This document shows, one piece after another, positions 25,553 to 34,568 of a stretch of 36,309 nucleotides of DNA. Origin of the DNA: an uncultured Porphyromonadaceae bacterium (GTDB lineage Bacteria > Bacteroidota > Bacteroidia > Bacteroidales > Barnesiellaceae_A); contig UQMR01000018.1 in assembly GCA_900542255.1 (NCBI GenBank), positions 1 through 36,309 on the forward strand, written 5' to 3'. The notes beneath the pieces are model-generated. The model had not been told where the DNA came from and did no database searches. It was given only the letters and a program-made list of their open reading frames with translations. The position numbers and the translations under genes were made by a program. The first letter of the stretch is position 1, and each line of letters opens with the position of its first letter.

Positions 25553-27490
25553 ATGAAAAGAGAATCGATGTTGGCGGCATTTGTTTTTGCCGGACTAAGT
25601 ATGTTTGCCGGGGCGCAAGATAATGACCCGGTTTTGATGACCATCAACGGAAAGAACATTACAAAGTCAGAGTTTGAGTATATCTATCATAAGAATAATC
25701 GGCAACAAGTAGATACTAACAGTATCGATGAATACCTCCCGCTGTTTATCAATTATAAGCTCAAAGTCGATGCTGCCGAGAAGGCCTGTATCGATACCAC
25801 AGCCGCTTTCCGTACCGAGTTGAACGGTTATCGCGACGAGCTTGCAAAGCCTTACCTGATAGACCGTGAGATGGAGGAGAAACTCTTGCAGGAGGCTTAT
25901 GACCGGCTCAAAGTAAATGTCGAAATGAGCCACATATTATTCTCTACGATGAACCTTCCCGATGCCGCGGCCCGCGAGGAGGTGCGCCGCAAAGCCACAG
26001 AGGTGTTGCAACAAGCCCGTGAAGGAGCCGATTTTGCCGCCCTTGCCGAACAATACTCGGACGACCCGAGTGCCAAAGGTCGTGGCGGATACCTCGGATA
26101 TATAAAAGGCGGCAGATTGATATATCCCTTTGAAAAAGTAGCTTTTTCTATGAAACCCGGCGAAGTCTCAGATTTGGTAGAGACCCGTTTCGGTTATCAT
26201 ATCATAAAGGTACATAATGTACGTCCCGATATGGGCGAGCGTCTCTGTGCCCACATCTTCATACAAGTGCCTCAAAATGCAACCCCCGAGGAGGTTGAAC
26301 GCAAGAAAGCGTTGGCCGACGAAATATACAAGGAGTTGCAGGAAGGTGCCGACTTTGCAACCCTTGCCCGAGAGAAATCGGACGACAAGTCGAATGCATC
26401 CCGCGGTGGAGAGCTGCCGTGGTGTGGAGTAGGAGACTTCGTCAAGGAGTTTGAGAATGCCGCCTTTGCCCTGAAAGAGAAGGGCGATATAGCAGCCCCG
26501 GTGCGTTCGATGTACGGCTTCCATATCATAAAATTACTCGATAGCCGTTCGTTGTTGCCCTTTAACGAGATGCGCAGTCAACTCGAACAACGCATAGCCC
26601 GTGACGAGCGCGGCAGCATGGCTCGCGAATCGATGATAGCCAAGTTGAAACAACAATACAACTACCGTTGCGACTCGGCACAATTGGATAAAGTCGCAGC
26701 CCTGAGCCTTACCGGCAAGGCCGACTCGCTGTTTGTAGCAACACTGGCGCAAAACAATTCCGTTCTGGCAACTTACGGAGACAAGCAGATAACGGCTTCG
26801 GAAGTGGCAGCTTCGCTGGGTAACAGTCGCATATTGGCTACTCAGGAGGCCGACAAGGTAGTGGCTAATGCCCTCGACCGCCTTGCCACACAGGGAGTGC
26901 TCGATTTGGAGAAAGCCAATCTCGACAAGAAATACCCCGAGTTTTACAACCTTATCAACGAGTACCGCGACGGTATGTTGCTCTTCGAAATAAGCAATAA
27001 AGAGGTGTGGGGAAAAGCATCTGCCGACACCGAGGGGTTGACCCGTTTCTTCAAGAAAAACAAAAAGAAATATGCATGGGACGAGCCTCATTTCAAAGGC
27101 TATATCGTATCGTGCTCCAATGACACGGTAGCCCGTGAAGTGAAAAAACGGATGAAAAAATTCTCTTTCGATGCGTCGGTAGCCGACATAGAGAATGAGT
27201 TTAATACCGATTCTCTGATACAGGTATCTATTCGCAAAGGAATTTATGTCAAAGGAGACGATGCTTTGGTAGACGAGCTGGTATTCAAAGGCGAGCCTGC
27301 ACAGCGCGATGAGAAACTGCCCGTTGTGTTTGTAACGGGTAAGAAGCTGAAAAAGCCCGAGGCATATACCGATGTGCGTGGCCAAGTAACCGCCGATTAC
27401 CAAGAATATCTCGAGGAACAGTGGCTGGCTCGACTCAATGACGAAGCAACGGTTGTAATAAACGAAGATGTATTAAAAACAATTAAGTGA
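25553..27490 (+). CDS. periplasmic PpiC/SurA-type peptidyl-prolyl isomerase, two parvulin domains
   Basis: A 645-residue envelope foldase. After a signal peptide (MKRES...MFAGAQ) comes a SurA-N-like chaperone segment with NDPVLMTINGK. Two tandem parvulin domains follow (about residues 120-225 and 230-330), each with a G.LG/GELPW block, an EFE.AAF or FEKVAF block and a closing YGFHIIKL or RFGYHIIKV. The long C-terminal half is helical and lacks further parvulin motifs. I chose ATG 25553 because it gives a clean signal peptide; the frame reaches back to a TTG at 25442, which would bury the signal. The neighbouring SurA-like and OstA-like genes point to outer-membrane protein folding and lipopolysaccharide export. 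Confidence 0.92.
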   Translation: MKRESMLAAFVFAGLSMFAGAQDNDPVLMTINGKNITKSEFEYIYHKNNRQQVDTNSIDEYLPLFINYKLKVDAAEKACIDTTAAFRTELNGYRDELAKPYLIDREMEEKLLQEAYDRLKVNVEMSHILFSTMNLPDAAAREEVRRKATEVLQQAREGADFAALAEQYSDDPSAKGRGGYLGYIKGGRLIYPFEKVAFSMKPGEVSDLVETRFGYHIIKVHNVRPDMGERLCAHIFIQVPQNATPEEVERKKALADEIYKELQEGADFATLAREKSDDKSNASRGGELPWCGVGDFVKEFENAAFALKEKGDIAAPVRSMYGFHIIKLLDSRSLLPFNEMRSQLEQRIARDERGSMARESMIAKLKQQYNYRCDSAQLDKVAALSLTGKADSLFVATLAQNNSVLATYGDKQITASEVAASLGNSRILATQEADKVVANALDRLATQGVLDLEKANLDKKYPEFYNLINEYRDGMLLFEISNKEVWGKASADTEGLTRFFKKNKKKYAWDEPHFKGYIVSCSNDTVAREVKKRMKKFSFDASVADIENEFNTDSLIQVSIRKGIYVKGDDALVDELVFKGEPAQRDEKLPVVFVTGKKLKKPEAYTDVRGQVTADYQEYLEEQWLARLNDEATVVINEDVLKTIK

Positions 27491-27546
27491 TAAACGAAAT
27501 TGATTGTTTCGTTGTACTTTTATGAGCGAATTGCGCCTCGTAAAAA

Positions 27547-28437
27547 GTGAAAGGCATATTACAATATACAAGTATAATGGGCATCCTCATGCTGGCAGCA
27601 TGGGGATGTTCCGATAATCGAACCGACACAAAAGATTTGTTGGTGCGTATAGATGACTATGCCTTGACGAAGCGACAACTCGAAGAAGATATGCCCGCCG
27701 GACTTACCGCCGAAGAGCGGGAAGACTTTGCCCGACAGTATATCGAGAAGTGGGTCTCTTCGGTCTTGTTGTATGATGTGGCCCGGAAGAACTTGTCGGA
27801 TGTCCATCATCTGGACCGCCTTGTCGAAGACTATCGGCGGGATTTGTTTGTCTATGAATATTGCGGCCGACTTGCCGATGAACGGGTGGCAGAGGAGTTC
27901 CCCGAAGATACCATCAAATCGTTTTACGAAAGTAACAGCAAGCGTTTTACATTGCATAAGCCCATCGTGAAAGGATTGCTGTTGAAAGTGCCGAAGAATG
28001 CCCCCTCCTTGTCTTCGCTCCGTTCGTGGGTAGCATCGGGGTCGCAGAGTGCGGTGGAGAAAATAGAGAAGTATGCCATAAAAAATGCCATAGGATATGA
28101 CTATTTCTACGACCATTGGGTGTGGTTTGATGATGTAAAAGACAATATCCCCTATGATTTTGGCAATGACGACTCTTTTCTGCGGCTGCATAAAGATTTG
28201 GAAGTCTCGCAAAACGACAATGTATATTTGTTGCATATCAGTGAATACAAGACCGCCGGTTCGGTTATGCCGTATGAATTTGCCCGCCAGCGAATCATAG
28301 AGATTCTGGCCAACCGCTCGCGTGTGGAGTTTAACGAAGAGTTGAAGCGCGATGTCTACAATCGGGCTGTGAGTGAGGGGCGTGTAGAATATTTTTATGG
28401 CGATATAACCGCCATTATGGGAAATAAGAAAAAATAA
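27547..28437 (+). CDS. SurA-N-like lipoprotein without a clear PPIase domain
   Basis: A 296-residue predicted lipoprotein (hydrophobic signal ending LAAWGC, lipidated Cys near residue 21). The mature part begins LVRIDDYALTKRQLEEDMP, like the start of SurA/PpiC chaperones, and is helical. I see no complete parvulin domain; the middle (KPIVKGLLLKVPKNAPS) could be a decayed remnant. It is one of three consecutive SurA-related genes, so it probably holds unfolded outer-membrane proteins. The start is GTG at 27547 (Lys at position 2); ATG 27577 would also keep the lipobox but shortens the n-region to nothing. It lies 56 bp after the two-parvulin gene and 9 bp before surA. Confidence 0.8.
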   Translation: MKGILQYTSIMGILMLAAWGCSDNRTDTKDLLVRIDDYALTKRQLEEDMPAGLTAEEREDFARQYIEKWVSSVLLYDVARKNLSDVHHLDRLVEDYRRDLFVYEYCGRLADERVAEEFPEDTIKSFYESNSKRFTLHKPIVKGLLLKVPKNAPSLSSLRSWVASGSQSAVEKIEKYAIKNAIGYDYFYDHWVWFDDVKDNIPYDFGNDDSFLRLHKDLEVSQNDNVYLLHISEYKTAGSVMPYEFARQRIIEILANRSRVEFNEELKRDVYNRAVSEGRVEYFYGDITAIMGNKKK

Positions 28438-28446
28438 TATATCGAT

Positions 28447-29814
28447 ATGAACTGTCAACTGAAATCTTTAAGTCTCGTATTTTGTATGATATTCGCATGG
28501 GCGGTATCGCTGTCGGCCCAGAATAATGTTATCGACGAGGTCGTGTGGGTCGTGGGTGACGAACCTATCTATAAATCGGAAGTAGAGACCCAAATAAAGC
28601 AAATGCAATACGAAGGACAGAAAATCAACGGCGATCCTTATTGTGTAATCCCCGAGATGATGGCTGTGCAGAAATTATACTTGCATCAGGCAAAACTGGA
28701 TACCATTACCGTCAGTGAGAGCATGGTGTTTCAGAGAGTCGATGCCCAGCTCAACTTTTTCGTAGACCAGCTCGGTTCGAAGGAGAAGGTCGAAGAGTAT
28801 TTCAGAAAGCCCATGTCGTCCATCCGTGAAGAGTTGGCCGACTATGTGCGCAATAACAGCATTGTGCAGGAGGTGCAACGTACTTTGGTGAAAGATGTGA
28901 AGGTGACACCGGCCGAGGTGCGCAAGTATTTTGCCAAGTTGCCGGCAGATAGCATCCCTACCATACCGTTGCAGGTAGAAGTACAGGTAATATCGATATA
29001 TCCCAAAGTACCCCAACAGGAGATAGACAATGTAAAAGCCCGTCTTCGCGAGTTCTCAGACCAAGTCAATTCGGGCGAGCGGGAGTTCTCTACGTTGGCC
29101 ATCTTAAACTCGGAAGACCGGGGAACCGCTCTTCGGGGAGGAGAGACCGGTTTTATAGGCAAAAGCTCCTTGGCTCCCGAGTTTGCGGCCGTGGCCTTCA
29201 ACCTGAACGATACCAAGAAGGTCTCCAAGATTGTCGAAACAGAGTTTGGCTATCACATCATACAGCTCATAGAGAAGCGCGGCGACCAGATAAATTGTCG
29301 CCATATCTTGCTCAAACCGCGTGTATCGCAAAGCGACATAGATGAAGCCGTACACACGCTCGACTCTATCCGCACCGATATACTCAACAAGAAATTCACG
29401 TTCGAGTCTATTGTTCCTTACGTGTCGCAAGACAAGAACACACGTTACAACGAGGGTCTCATGAGTAATGCCAATACCGGTTCTACCCGTTTCGAGATGA
29501 GCGAATTACCCCAAGACATTGCCAAGGCAGTCGCCGGGCTTGAAGTGGGTGAGATTTCACGACCTATTACCACCATCGATGTGACCAACAACAAAGAGAT
29601 GGTTGTACTTGTGAAACTTCGTTCCCGCAGGCCGGTTCATAAGGCCGATTTGGCTACCGACTATCAGGTAATTGCCAATATGCTCGAAAACCACAAGCGG
29701 CAGCAAATCCTGGCAGACTGGGTTGAGCAAAAGCAGCAGGATACCTATGTCCGGATTAAGGAAGAGTGGCGCAACTGCGATTTCGAGCACGAAGGCTGGG
29801 TAAAGGAGCGATGA
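28447..29814 (+). CDS. surA: SurA-like periplasmic chaperone / peptidyl-prolyl isomerase
   Basis: A 455-residue SurA homologue. Signal peptide to LSAQ, then the SurA N-terminal chaperone module beginning NNVIDEVVWVVGDEPIYKSEVETQIKQM. Two parvulin domains follow, the first around 175-275 (VEVQVISIYPK..., GGETGFIGKSSLAPEFAAVAF..., TEFGYHIIQL) and the second around 285-390 (INCRHILLKP...), and then a C-terminal helix. This is the layout of E. coli SurA at similar length. It assists folding of outer-membrane beta-barrels in the periplasm. It sits between the SurA-N-like lipoprotein and the OstA-like gene, a conserved Bacteroidales arrangement. Confidence 0.93.
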   Translation: MNCQLKSLSLVFCMIFAWAVSLSAQNNVIDEVVWVVGDEPIYKSEVETQIKQMQYEGQKINGDPYCVIPEMMAVQKLYLHQAKLDTITVSESMVFQRVDAQLNFFVDQLGSKEKVEEYFRKPMSSIREELADYVRNNSIVQEVQRTLVKDVKVTPAEVRKYFAKLPADSIPTIPLQVEVQVISIYPKVPQQEIDNVKARLREFSDQVNSGEREFSTLAILNSEDRGTALRGGETGFIGKSSLAPEFAAVAFNLNDTKKVSKIVETEFGYHIIQLIEKRGDQINCRHILLKPRVSQSDIDEAVHTLDSIRTDILNKKFTFESIVPYVSQDKNTRYNEGLMSNANTGSTRFEMSELPQDIAKAVAGLEVGEISRPITTIDVTNNKEMVVLVKLRSRRPVHKADLATDYQVIANMLENHKRQQILADWVEQKQQDTYVRIKEEWRNCDFEHEGWVKER

Positions 29815-29855
29815 ACTTTCCCGACAAAGTATATAGAGAATCCTAATCTTTCGAT

Positions 29856-31472
29856 ATGAAGAAAATCTCTCTGTCGCCATTACTTGTTCTCCTATTGTGT
29901 GCAACGACGGTATGGGGTATACCTCGTGAAGAGCCGCGTCCTGCCGCTGCATCAACCGCCAAAAGCACAAAGAAAGAGAAAGTATACCTTCTTCATGCCG
30001 ACTCGCTTACCTTCGACGCCGAGCAAAGTGCCGATTACAGGGTATTGCATGGCAACGTGCAGTTTCGCAAGGATAGCATGTATATGTACTGCGATAGCGC
30101 CTATTTCTACGAAGCCAACAACTCGCTCGATGCTTTCAGTAACGTGCGCATGGAGCAAGGCGACACGCTGTTTATATATGGCGATGTATTATACTTCGAT
30201 GGCAATGAGCAGATTGCACGATTGCGCGATAATGTGCGCATGGAAAACCGCAATGTTACCCTGTTTACCGACAGTCTCAACTACGAGATGCGTCCCAACA
30301 TAGGCTATTTCTTCGATGGAGGGTCTATCGTCGACGAGAAAAACGAGCTTACATCGCTTTATGGGCAGTATTCGCCCGACACGAAAGATGCCATATTCAA
30401 CTTCGATGTAGTTCTTACCAACGAGAAGTATGTTATCTATTCCGATACGCTCACATATAATACCAACACCAAGATAAGCTATCTGCGGGGGCCCTCTACG
30501 ATAGTATCGGACAGCAACACGATACAAACGACCAACGGATGGTATGATACCGAGGCCGACCATGCCATGCTGCTCGACCGCTCGTTGCTCATAGGAGACA
30601 GTCGCTCGCTTACCGGCGACACGCTATATTATGATAGGAATATAGGCTTTGGCGAGGCTTTTGGCAATATGCGCATGGTTGACTCCTTGCAATATATCAT
30701 CATGGAAGGGCAGTACGGCTTTTATAACGAAAAAACCGATTATGCTTTTGCTACCGACAGCGCACGGGTCATGGAATATTCGCGGGAAGACACACTGTAT
30801 CTCCATGCCGATACCTTATTGTCGTTTGTCGACATAGACTCTACGCGAATAGTCAAGGCCTACTATGGCGTGAGATTTTATAGGGTCGATGCGCAAGGCG
30901 TATGCGATTCTATGCAATATGTAGCACGCGATACAACCCTCTCTATGTATGGCAACCCTATCATGTGGAGCGGTAACCAGCAAATACTGGGCGATACCAT
31001 ACGCCTCTTCTTCAATGACTCTACCATCGATTGGGCACATGTTATCAATTCGGCTTTTGCCGCGCAGTGGAAAGAGGGGCCATATTATGACCAGATGTCA
31101 GGCAATGAAATGAAGTCCTTTTTCGAGGGTGGGGAGATGCGTCGCATCGAGACGTCGGGTAATGTGTTGACAATCTTTTTCCCTCAGGAAGAAGACTCTA
31201 CGCTGATAGGCATGTTCAATGCCGATGCGAGTTTCCTGAATATCTTCTTGAAAGACAACAAGATGGATAAGATGATTATGTGGCCGCTCGTTACAGGACG
31301 AATGTATCCGATGGAAAAACTGAGAAAAGGGCTTATATATTTGCCCCGTTACAAATGGTATGAGGCAGAGCGGCCCAAAGACCAGTACGATATATACAGG
31401 AAAACCTCCTCATCGGTTGGTGCGACCGATTCGACCGACGTGCGTACGCCGGGACATAAATTCAATCTATAA
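29856..31472 (+). CDS. OstA-like (LptA/LptD N-domain) envelope protein
   Basis: A 538-residue secreted protein with a signal peptide ending TTVWG. A beta-jellyroll of OstA-like repeats follows: KVYLLHADSLTFDAEQSADYRVLHGNVQFRKDS..., then repeated short strands of the type D(S/T)L.Y....., R..GNV...., as in LptA and the N-domain of LptD. There is no C-terminal LptD barrel. It probably binds lipopolysaccharide or guides it across the periplasm to the outer membrane. It follows surA by 41 bp and ends 12 bp before mutL. It is longer than E. coli LptA (~185), in line with multi-repeat Bacteroidetes forms. Confidence 0.87.
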   Translation: MKKISLSPLLVLLLCATTVWGIPREEPRPAAASTAKSTKKEKVYLLHADSLTFDAEQSADYRVLHGNVQFRKDSMYMYCDSAYFYEANNSLDAFSNVRMEQGDTLFIYGDVLYFDGNEQIARLRDNVRMENRNVTLFTDSLNYEMRPNIGYFFDGGSIVDEKNELTSLYGQYSPDTKDAIFNFDVVLTNEKYVIYSDTLTYNTNTKISYLRGPSTIVSDSNTIQTTNGWYDTEADHAMLLDRSLLIGDSRSLTGDTLYYDRNIGFGEAFGNMRMVDSLQYIIMEGQYGFYNEKTDYAFATDSARVMEYSREDTLYLHADTLLSFVDIDSTRIVKAYYGVRFYRVDAQGVCDSMQYVARDTTLSMYGNPIMWSGNQQILGDTIRLFFNDSTIDWAHVINSAFAAQWKEGPYYDQMSGNEMKSFFEGGEMRRIETSGNVLTIFFPQEEDSTLIGMFNADASFLNIFLKDNKMDKMIMWPLVTGRMYPMEKLRKGLIYLPRYKWYEAERPKDQYDIYRKTSSSVGATDSTDVRTPGHKFNL

Positions 31473-31484
31473 CAACCTTGTGTC

Positions 31485-33371
31485 ATGAGCGATATAATAC
31501 ATCTTTTACCCGATTCTGTTGCCAACCAGATAGCTGCCGGAGAGGTGATACAACGCCCGGCGTCGGTAGTCAAGGAGTTGGTGGAGAATGCCATTGACGC
31601 CGGTGCTACTCATATCAGTGTCATTTTGAAAGAGTCGGGGCGTACGCTTATTCAAGTCATCGACAACGGTACGGGAATGTCGCCGACCGATGCCCGCCTG
31701 GCATTCGAGCGGCACTCTACGTCTAAAATCAAGCAGGCCAACGATTTGTTTTCGTTGCATACGATGGGGTTCCGAGGCGAAGCGCTGGCATCTATTGTTG
31801 CTGTTTCGCAAGTGGAGCTGCGCACCCGTCGTGCCGAGGATGAGCTGGGTACATGTTTGCGCATGGCTGCTTCGCGCTGTGAGTCGCAGGAGTGTATTGC
31901 GATGCAGCCGGGTAGCAACTTTGCCGTGAAAAATCTCTTCTTTAATGTGCCGGCTCGTCGCAAGTTTTTGAAAAACAATCAAATAGAGTATAGTAATGTC
32001 GCCAACGAATTTGAACGCATCGCATTGGCAAACACCGAGGTAGAGTTTGTTCTGACGCATGACGACAAAGAAGTGTACCGTCTCTTCCCCGGTTCGCTTC
32101 GCCAGCGTATCGTTGCGCTTTTCGGGAAAAGCTTCAACCAGCAGCTCCTGCCCGTAGAGGTACAGACGTCGGTCGTGACGATAAACGGATATGTGGGAAA
32201 ACCCGAGGCGGCACGCAAGCGGGGTGCTTTGCAATATCTTTTCGTCAACGGGCGTTATATGCGCCATCCCGGATTTCACAAGGCTATTATGAAGGCGTAT
32301 GAGGAGCTCATTCCGGAGAAGGAAATGCCCAATTATTTTCTCTTCTTTACGGTGGCTCCCGAAACTATCGACGTAAACATACATCCTACCAAGACAGAGA
32401 TAAAATTTGAAAATGAGCAGGCTATATGGCCTATTGTGATGGCTGCGGTCAAAGAGGCTCTCGGTAAGTTCTGTGCAGCACCCTCTATCGATTTCGATAT
32501 GGCAGATGCGCCGGAAATACCGGCTTTCACGGCAAATATTCCTGTGATACCCCCGTCGCGAGGGTATGACCCGTCGTATAACCCGTTTAAGAAATCGGGT
32601 GGGGCAGGAGGCTCTTCTGTGAAACGCCCCGACTATGACTGGCAGAAATTATATGCCGGATTTAACGATGCAAAAAACGATATTCCTGTTGCCGATGAAG
32701 GCTGTGACCCCTCCCGAATGCAATCGGCCGGTGATGCCATCTTCACCGATGAAGATAGTATCAACTCTCGACAACCCGGTCTTGGCATCAACCTCGACTC
32801 AACCATGTCGACCTCGTTGTTTTTGCAATTCAAGGGCCGCTATATCGTGACCCCCTCTAAAACCGGGCTTTTATTGGTAGACCAGCATAGGGCGCATGTC
32901 AGAGTGCTTTATGAGCAGTATATGGCACGACGCGAGAAGCAGACGCAACTGCCGTCGCAAAAAATATTGTATCCCGAGCTGATTCACCTCAGCCCGTCGA
33001 AAGCGGCTTTGATGGATGACGTGCAGCCCGTTTTGCAACAGCTGGGATTCGATATTTCGGATATGGGCAACGGCTCATACTCGGTTTGCGGTGTCCCCGT
33101 AGGTATAGAGGGCATCGACATACACTCTTTGTTGGAGCAAATGTTTCTTGCCGCAGACTCTAAGGAGCGTTCCGTTGCCGACGACCTCTTTATGCGTCTT
33201 GCTCTCTCTCTTGCCGAGTCGGTTGCCATCCCGGTGGGACAAGTGCTCTCGGGCGAAGAGATGGAACGCCTTATAGGGGATTTGTTCGGTATAGCTACCC
33301 CCAATTATACGCCCGATGGCAAGCCGGTATTTACCATTATAACAACCGAAGAGATTGCCAAACGGATGTGA
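31485..33371 (+). CDS. mutL: DNA mismatch repair protein MutL
   Basis: A 628-residue GHKL ATPase that links MutS mismatch recognition to downstream repair. N-terminal motifs: NQIAAGEVIQRPASVVKELVENAIDAGA (Glu34-Asn35), DNGTGM and GFRGEALASI, then the linker and C-terminal dimerisation domain. The place of the endonuclease motif DQHAxxExxxxE is DQHRAHVRVLYE (from residue 466), with Ala and the first Glu replaced. The CPHGRP-like site reads YTPDGKP. So the usual metal site appears absent, as I recall for Bacteroidetes. It is the last gene of the plus-strand run, 58 bp from the convergent GH53 gene, with no clear terminator between them. Confidence 0.95.
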   Translation: MSDIIHLLPDSVANQIAAGEVIQRPASVVKELVENAIDAGATHISVILKESGRTLIQVIDNGTGMSPTDARLAFERHSTSKIKQANDLFSLHTMGFRGEALASIVAVSQVELRTRRAEDELGTCLRMAASRCESQECIAMQPGSNFAVKNLFFNVPARRKFLKNNQIEYSNVANEFERIALANTEVEFVLTHDDKEVYRLFPGSLRQRIVALFGKSFNQQLLPVEVQTSVVTINGYVGKPEAARKRGALQYLFVNGRYMRHPGFHKAIMKAYEELIPEKEMPNYFLFFTVAPETIDVNIHPTKTEIKFENEQAIWPIVMAAVKEALGKFCAAPSIDFDMADAPEIPAFTANIPVIPPSRGYDPSYNPFKKSGGAGGSSVKRPDYDWQKLYAGFNDAKNDIPVADEGCDPSRMQSAGDAIFTDEDSINSRQPGLGINLDSTMSTSLFLQFKGRYIVTPSKTGLLLVDQHRAHVRVLYEQYMARREKQTQLPSQKILYPELIHLSPSKAALMDDVQPVLQQLGFDISDMGNGSYSVCGVPVGIEGIDIHSLLEQMFLAADSKERSVADDLFMRLALSLAESVAIPVGQVLSGEEMERLIGDLFGIATPNYTPDGKPVFTIITTEEIAKRM

Positions 33372-33429
33372 TAGGCACCGTTGGGGGATTAATGGGGTAG
33401 TAGCCGATATTCCAGATGGCCGGAGCAGT

Positions 33430-34554
33430 CTATTGCAGGAAATCTTTCAGTTGATTTATTGCGGGTAGAACCTCGCCGGTATATTCGTCAAACATGCCTC
33501 GGTGCAGGTCTATCCTTCCGTAGAACGGTTCGACATACGTCTCTTCGGGGTACCAGTAATATACCCCGGTTACGTTGTCATATCGTTTCAGTAACCGTAC
33601 GAGGTCCGAAAGGTAGCTCGCCTGTCCCTCGGGCGTAAAGGGATAGGCGCATGCGGCATTGCCGCTCTCGCCATAGTCGCTCTTTTGGTGAGGGTAGGCG
33701 GTCTCTACTATCATGATCTCTTTTTGAGGGAATTTGTTTTGCAAAGATTGCAGTGTCGTTTCGAGCTGCGAGAAAGAGCCATGCCAGAAAGGATAGTAAC
33801 TCAGCCCTATGATATCGTAGTCGATGTTGGCAACTTTTTGGTAATAACGTATAGCTGTCTCGCTGTCACCGCCGCGGTCGATATGGATGATAATCTGGGC
33901 ATCGGGACACACCTCTCTGCAAGCCTTGGAAGCATTGCGCAAGTATGACAGGAAGTTTTCCCATTGCGTAGGTGTGTTGGCCGCTTCGTCCCATACGCTT
34001 ATGCGGCCGCTTTCCCATAGCATTCCGCCGGTGATTTCGTTTCCAATTTGAATTTGTGCGGGTGTGATGCCCTCTTCTTTCAGCCGAGAGAGGCTCTCCC
34101 GGGTATAGTTGTAGACTTGTTGGGCCATTTCGGCAACAGAGAGAGACTCCCACTCCTTGGGGGTATATTGTTTGCCGGGGTCGGCCCATGTGTCGGAATA
34201 ATGGAAATCGAGGCAAATCAACATGCCGGCATCTATGCAGGCCCGGGCTGTCCTGATGACGTAATTGATATCCTGGCATGCTTCGCTTTGCATGTCGGGT
34301 GCGACAAACAGCCTTATGCGGGCGATGTTGAACCCTTTTTGGGCGAAATATTGCGGAACGTTCTCTATCGGCGAGCCATTGTCGGTGTATATGGCATGAT
34401 TCTCATTATACACAAGCCATTGCGACAGGTCGGCACCGACAAAGCGGGTGGGGGCTTCGGGCGGCGTTTCTATGGCGTCGTTCTTCTTATCGCATCCGGT
34501 AAGCATAGCCATCGATAGGCCGAGTATTGCACAAAGGGAACAAAATTTATTCAT
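33430..34554 (-). CDS. GH53 arabinogalactan endo-beta-1,4-galactanase, lipoprotein
   Basis: A 374-residue glycoside hydrolase family 53 enzyme that cuts beta-1,4-galactan (pectin type-I arabinogalactan) with retention. Lipoprotein signal MNKFCSLCAILGLSMAMLTGC. Catalytic motifs: IGNEI with the acid/base Glu173 and IVETAYP with the nucleophile Glu284. The family fold markers GFNIARIRLFVAPD and DFHYSDTWADPGKQ are present. I chose ATG 34554; ATG 34566 would add four residues. It starts just 14 bp after the epimerase stop, so it appears to share the promoter of the NlpC/P60-epimerase genes. No SusC/SusD pair is beside it, which is unusual for a Bacteroidales galactanase. Confidence 0.93.
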   Translation of the reverse strand: MNKFCSLCAILGLSMAMLTGCDKKNDAIETPPEAPTRFVGADLSQWLVYNENHAIYTDNGSPIENVPQYFAQKGFNIARIRLFVAPDMQSEACQDINYVIRTARACIDAGMLICLDFHYSDTWADPGKQYTPKEWESLSVAEMAQQVYNYTRESLSRLKEEGITPAQIQIGNEITGGMLWESGRISVWDEAANTPTQWENFLSYLRNASKACREVCPDAQIIIHIDRGGDSETAIRYYQKVANIDYDIIGLSYYPFWHGSFSQLETTLQSLQNKFPQKEIMIVETAYPHQKSDYGESGNAACAYPFTPEGQASYLSDLVRLLKRYDNVTGVYYWYPEETYVEPFYGRIDLHRGMFDEYTGEVLPAINQLKDFLQ

Positions 34555-34568
34555 ACAGCATATCATAT

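Noticed and set aside
27559..28458. Long minus-strand frame (299 codons) opposite the SurA-N-like lipoprotein
   Set aside because: It lies entirely opposite a well-supported gene and shows no domain or sensible start context. The same holds for other long antisense frames such as 26534-27403, 31506-32384 and 24301-25074.
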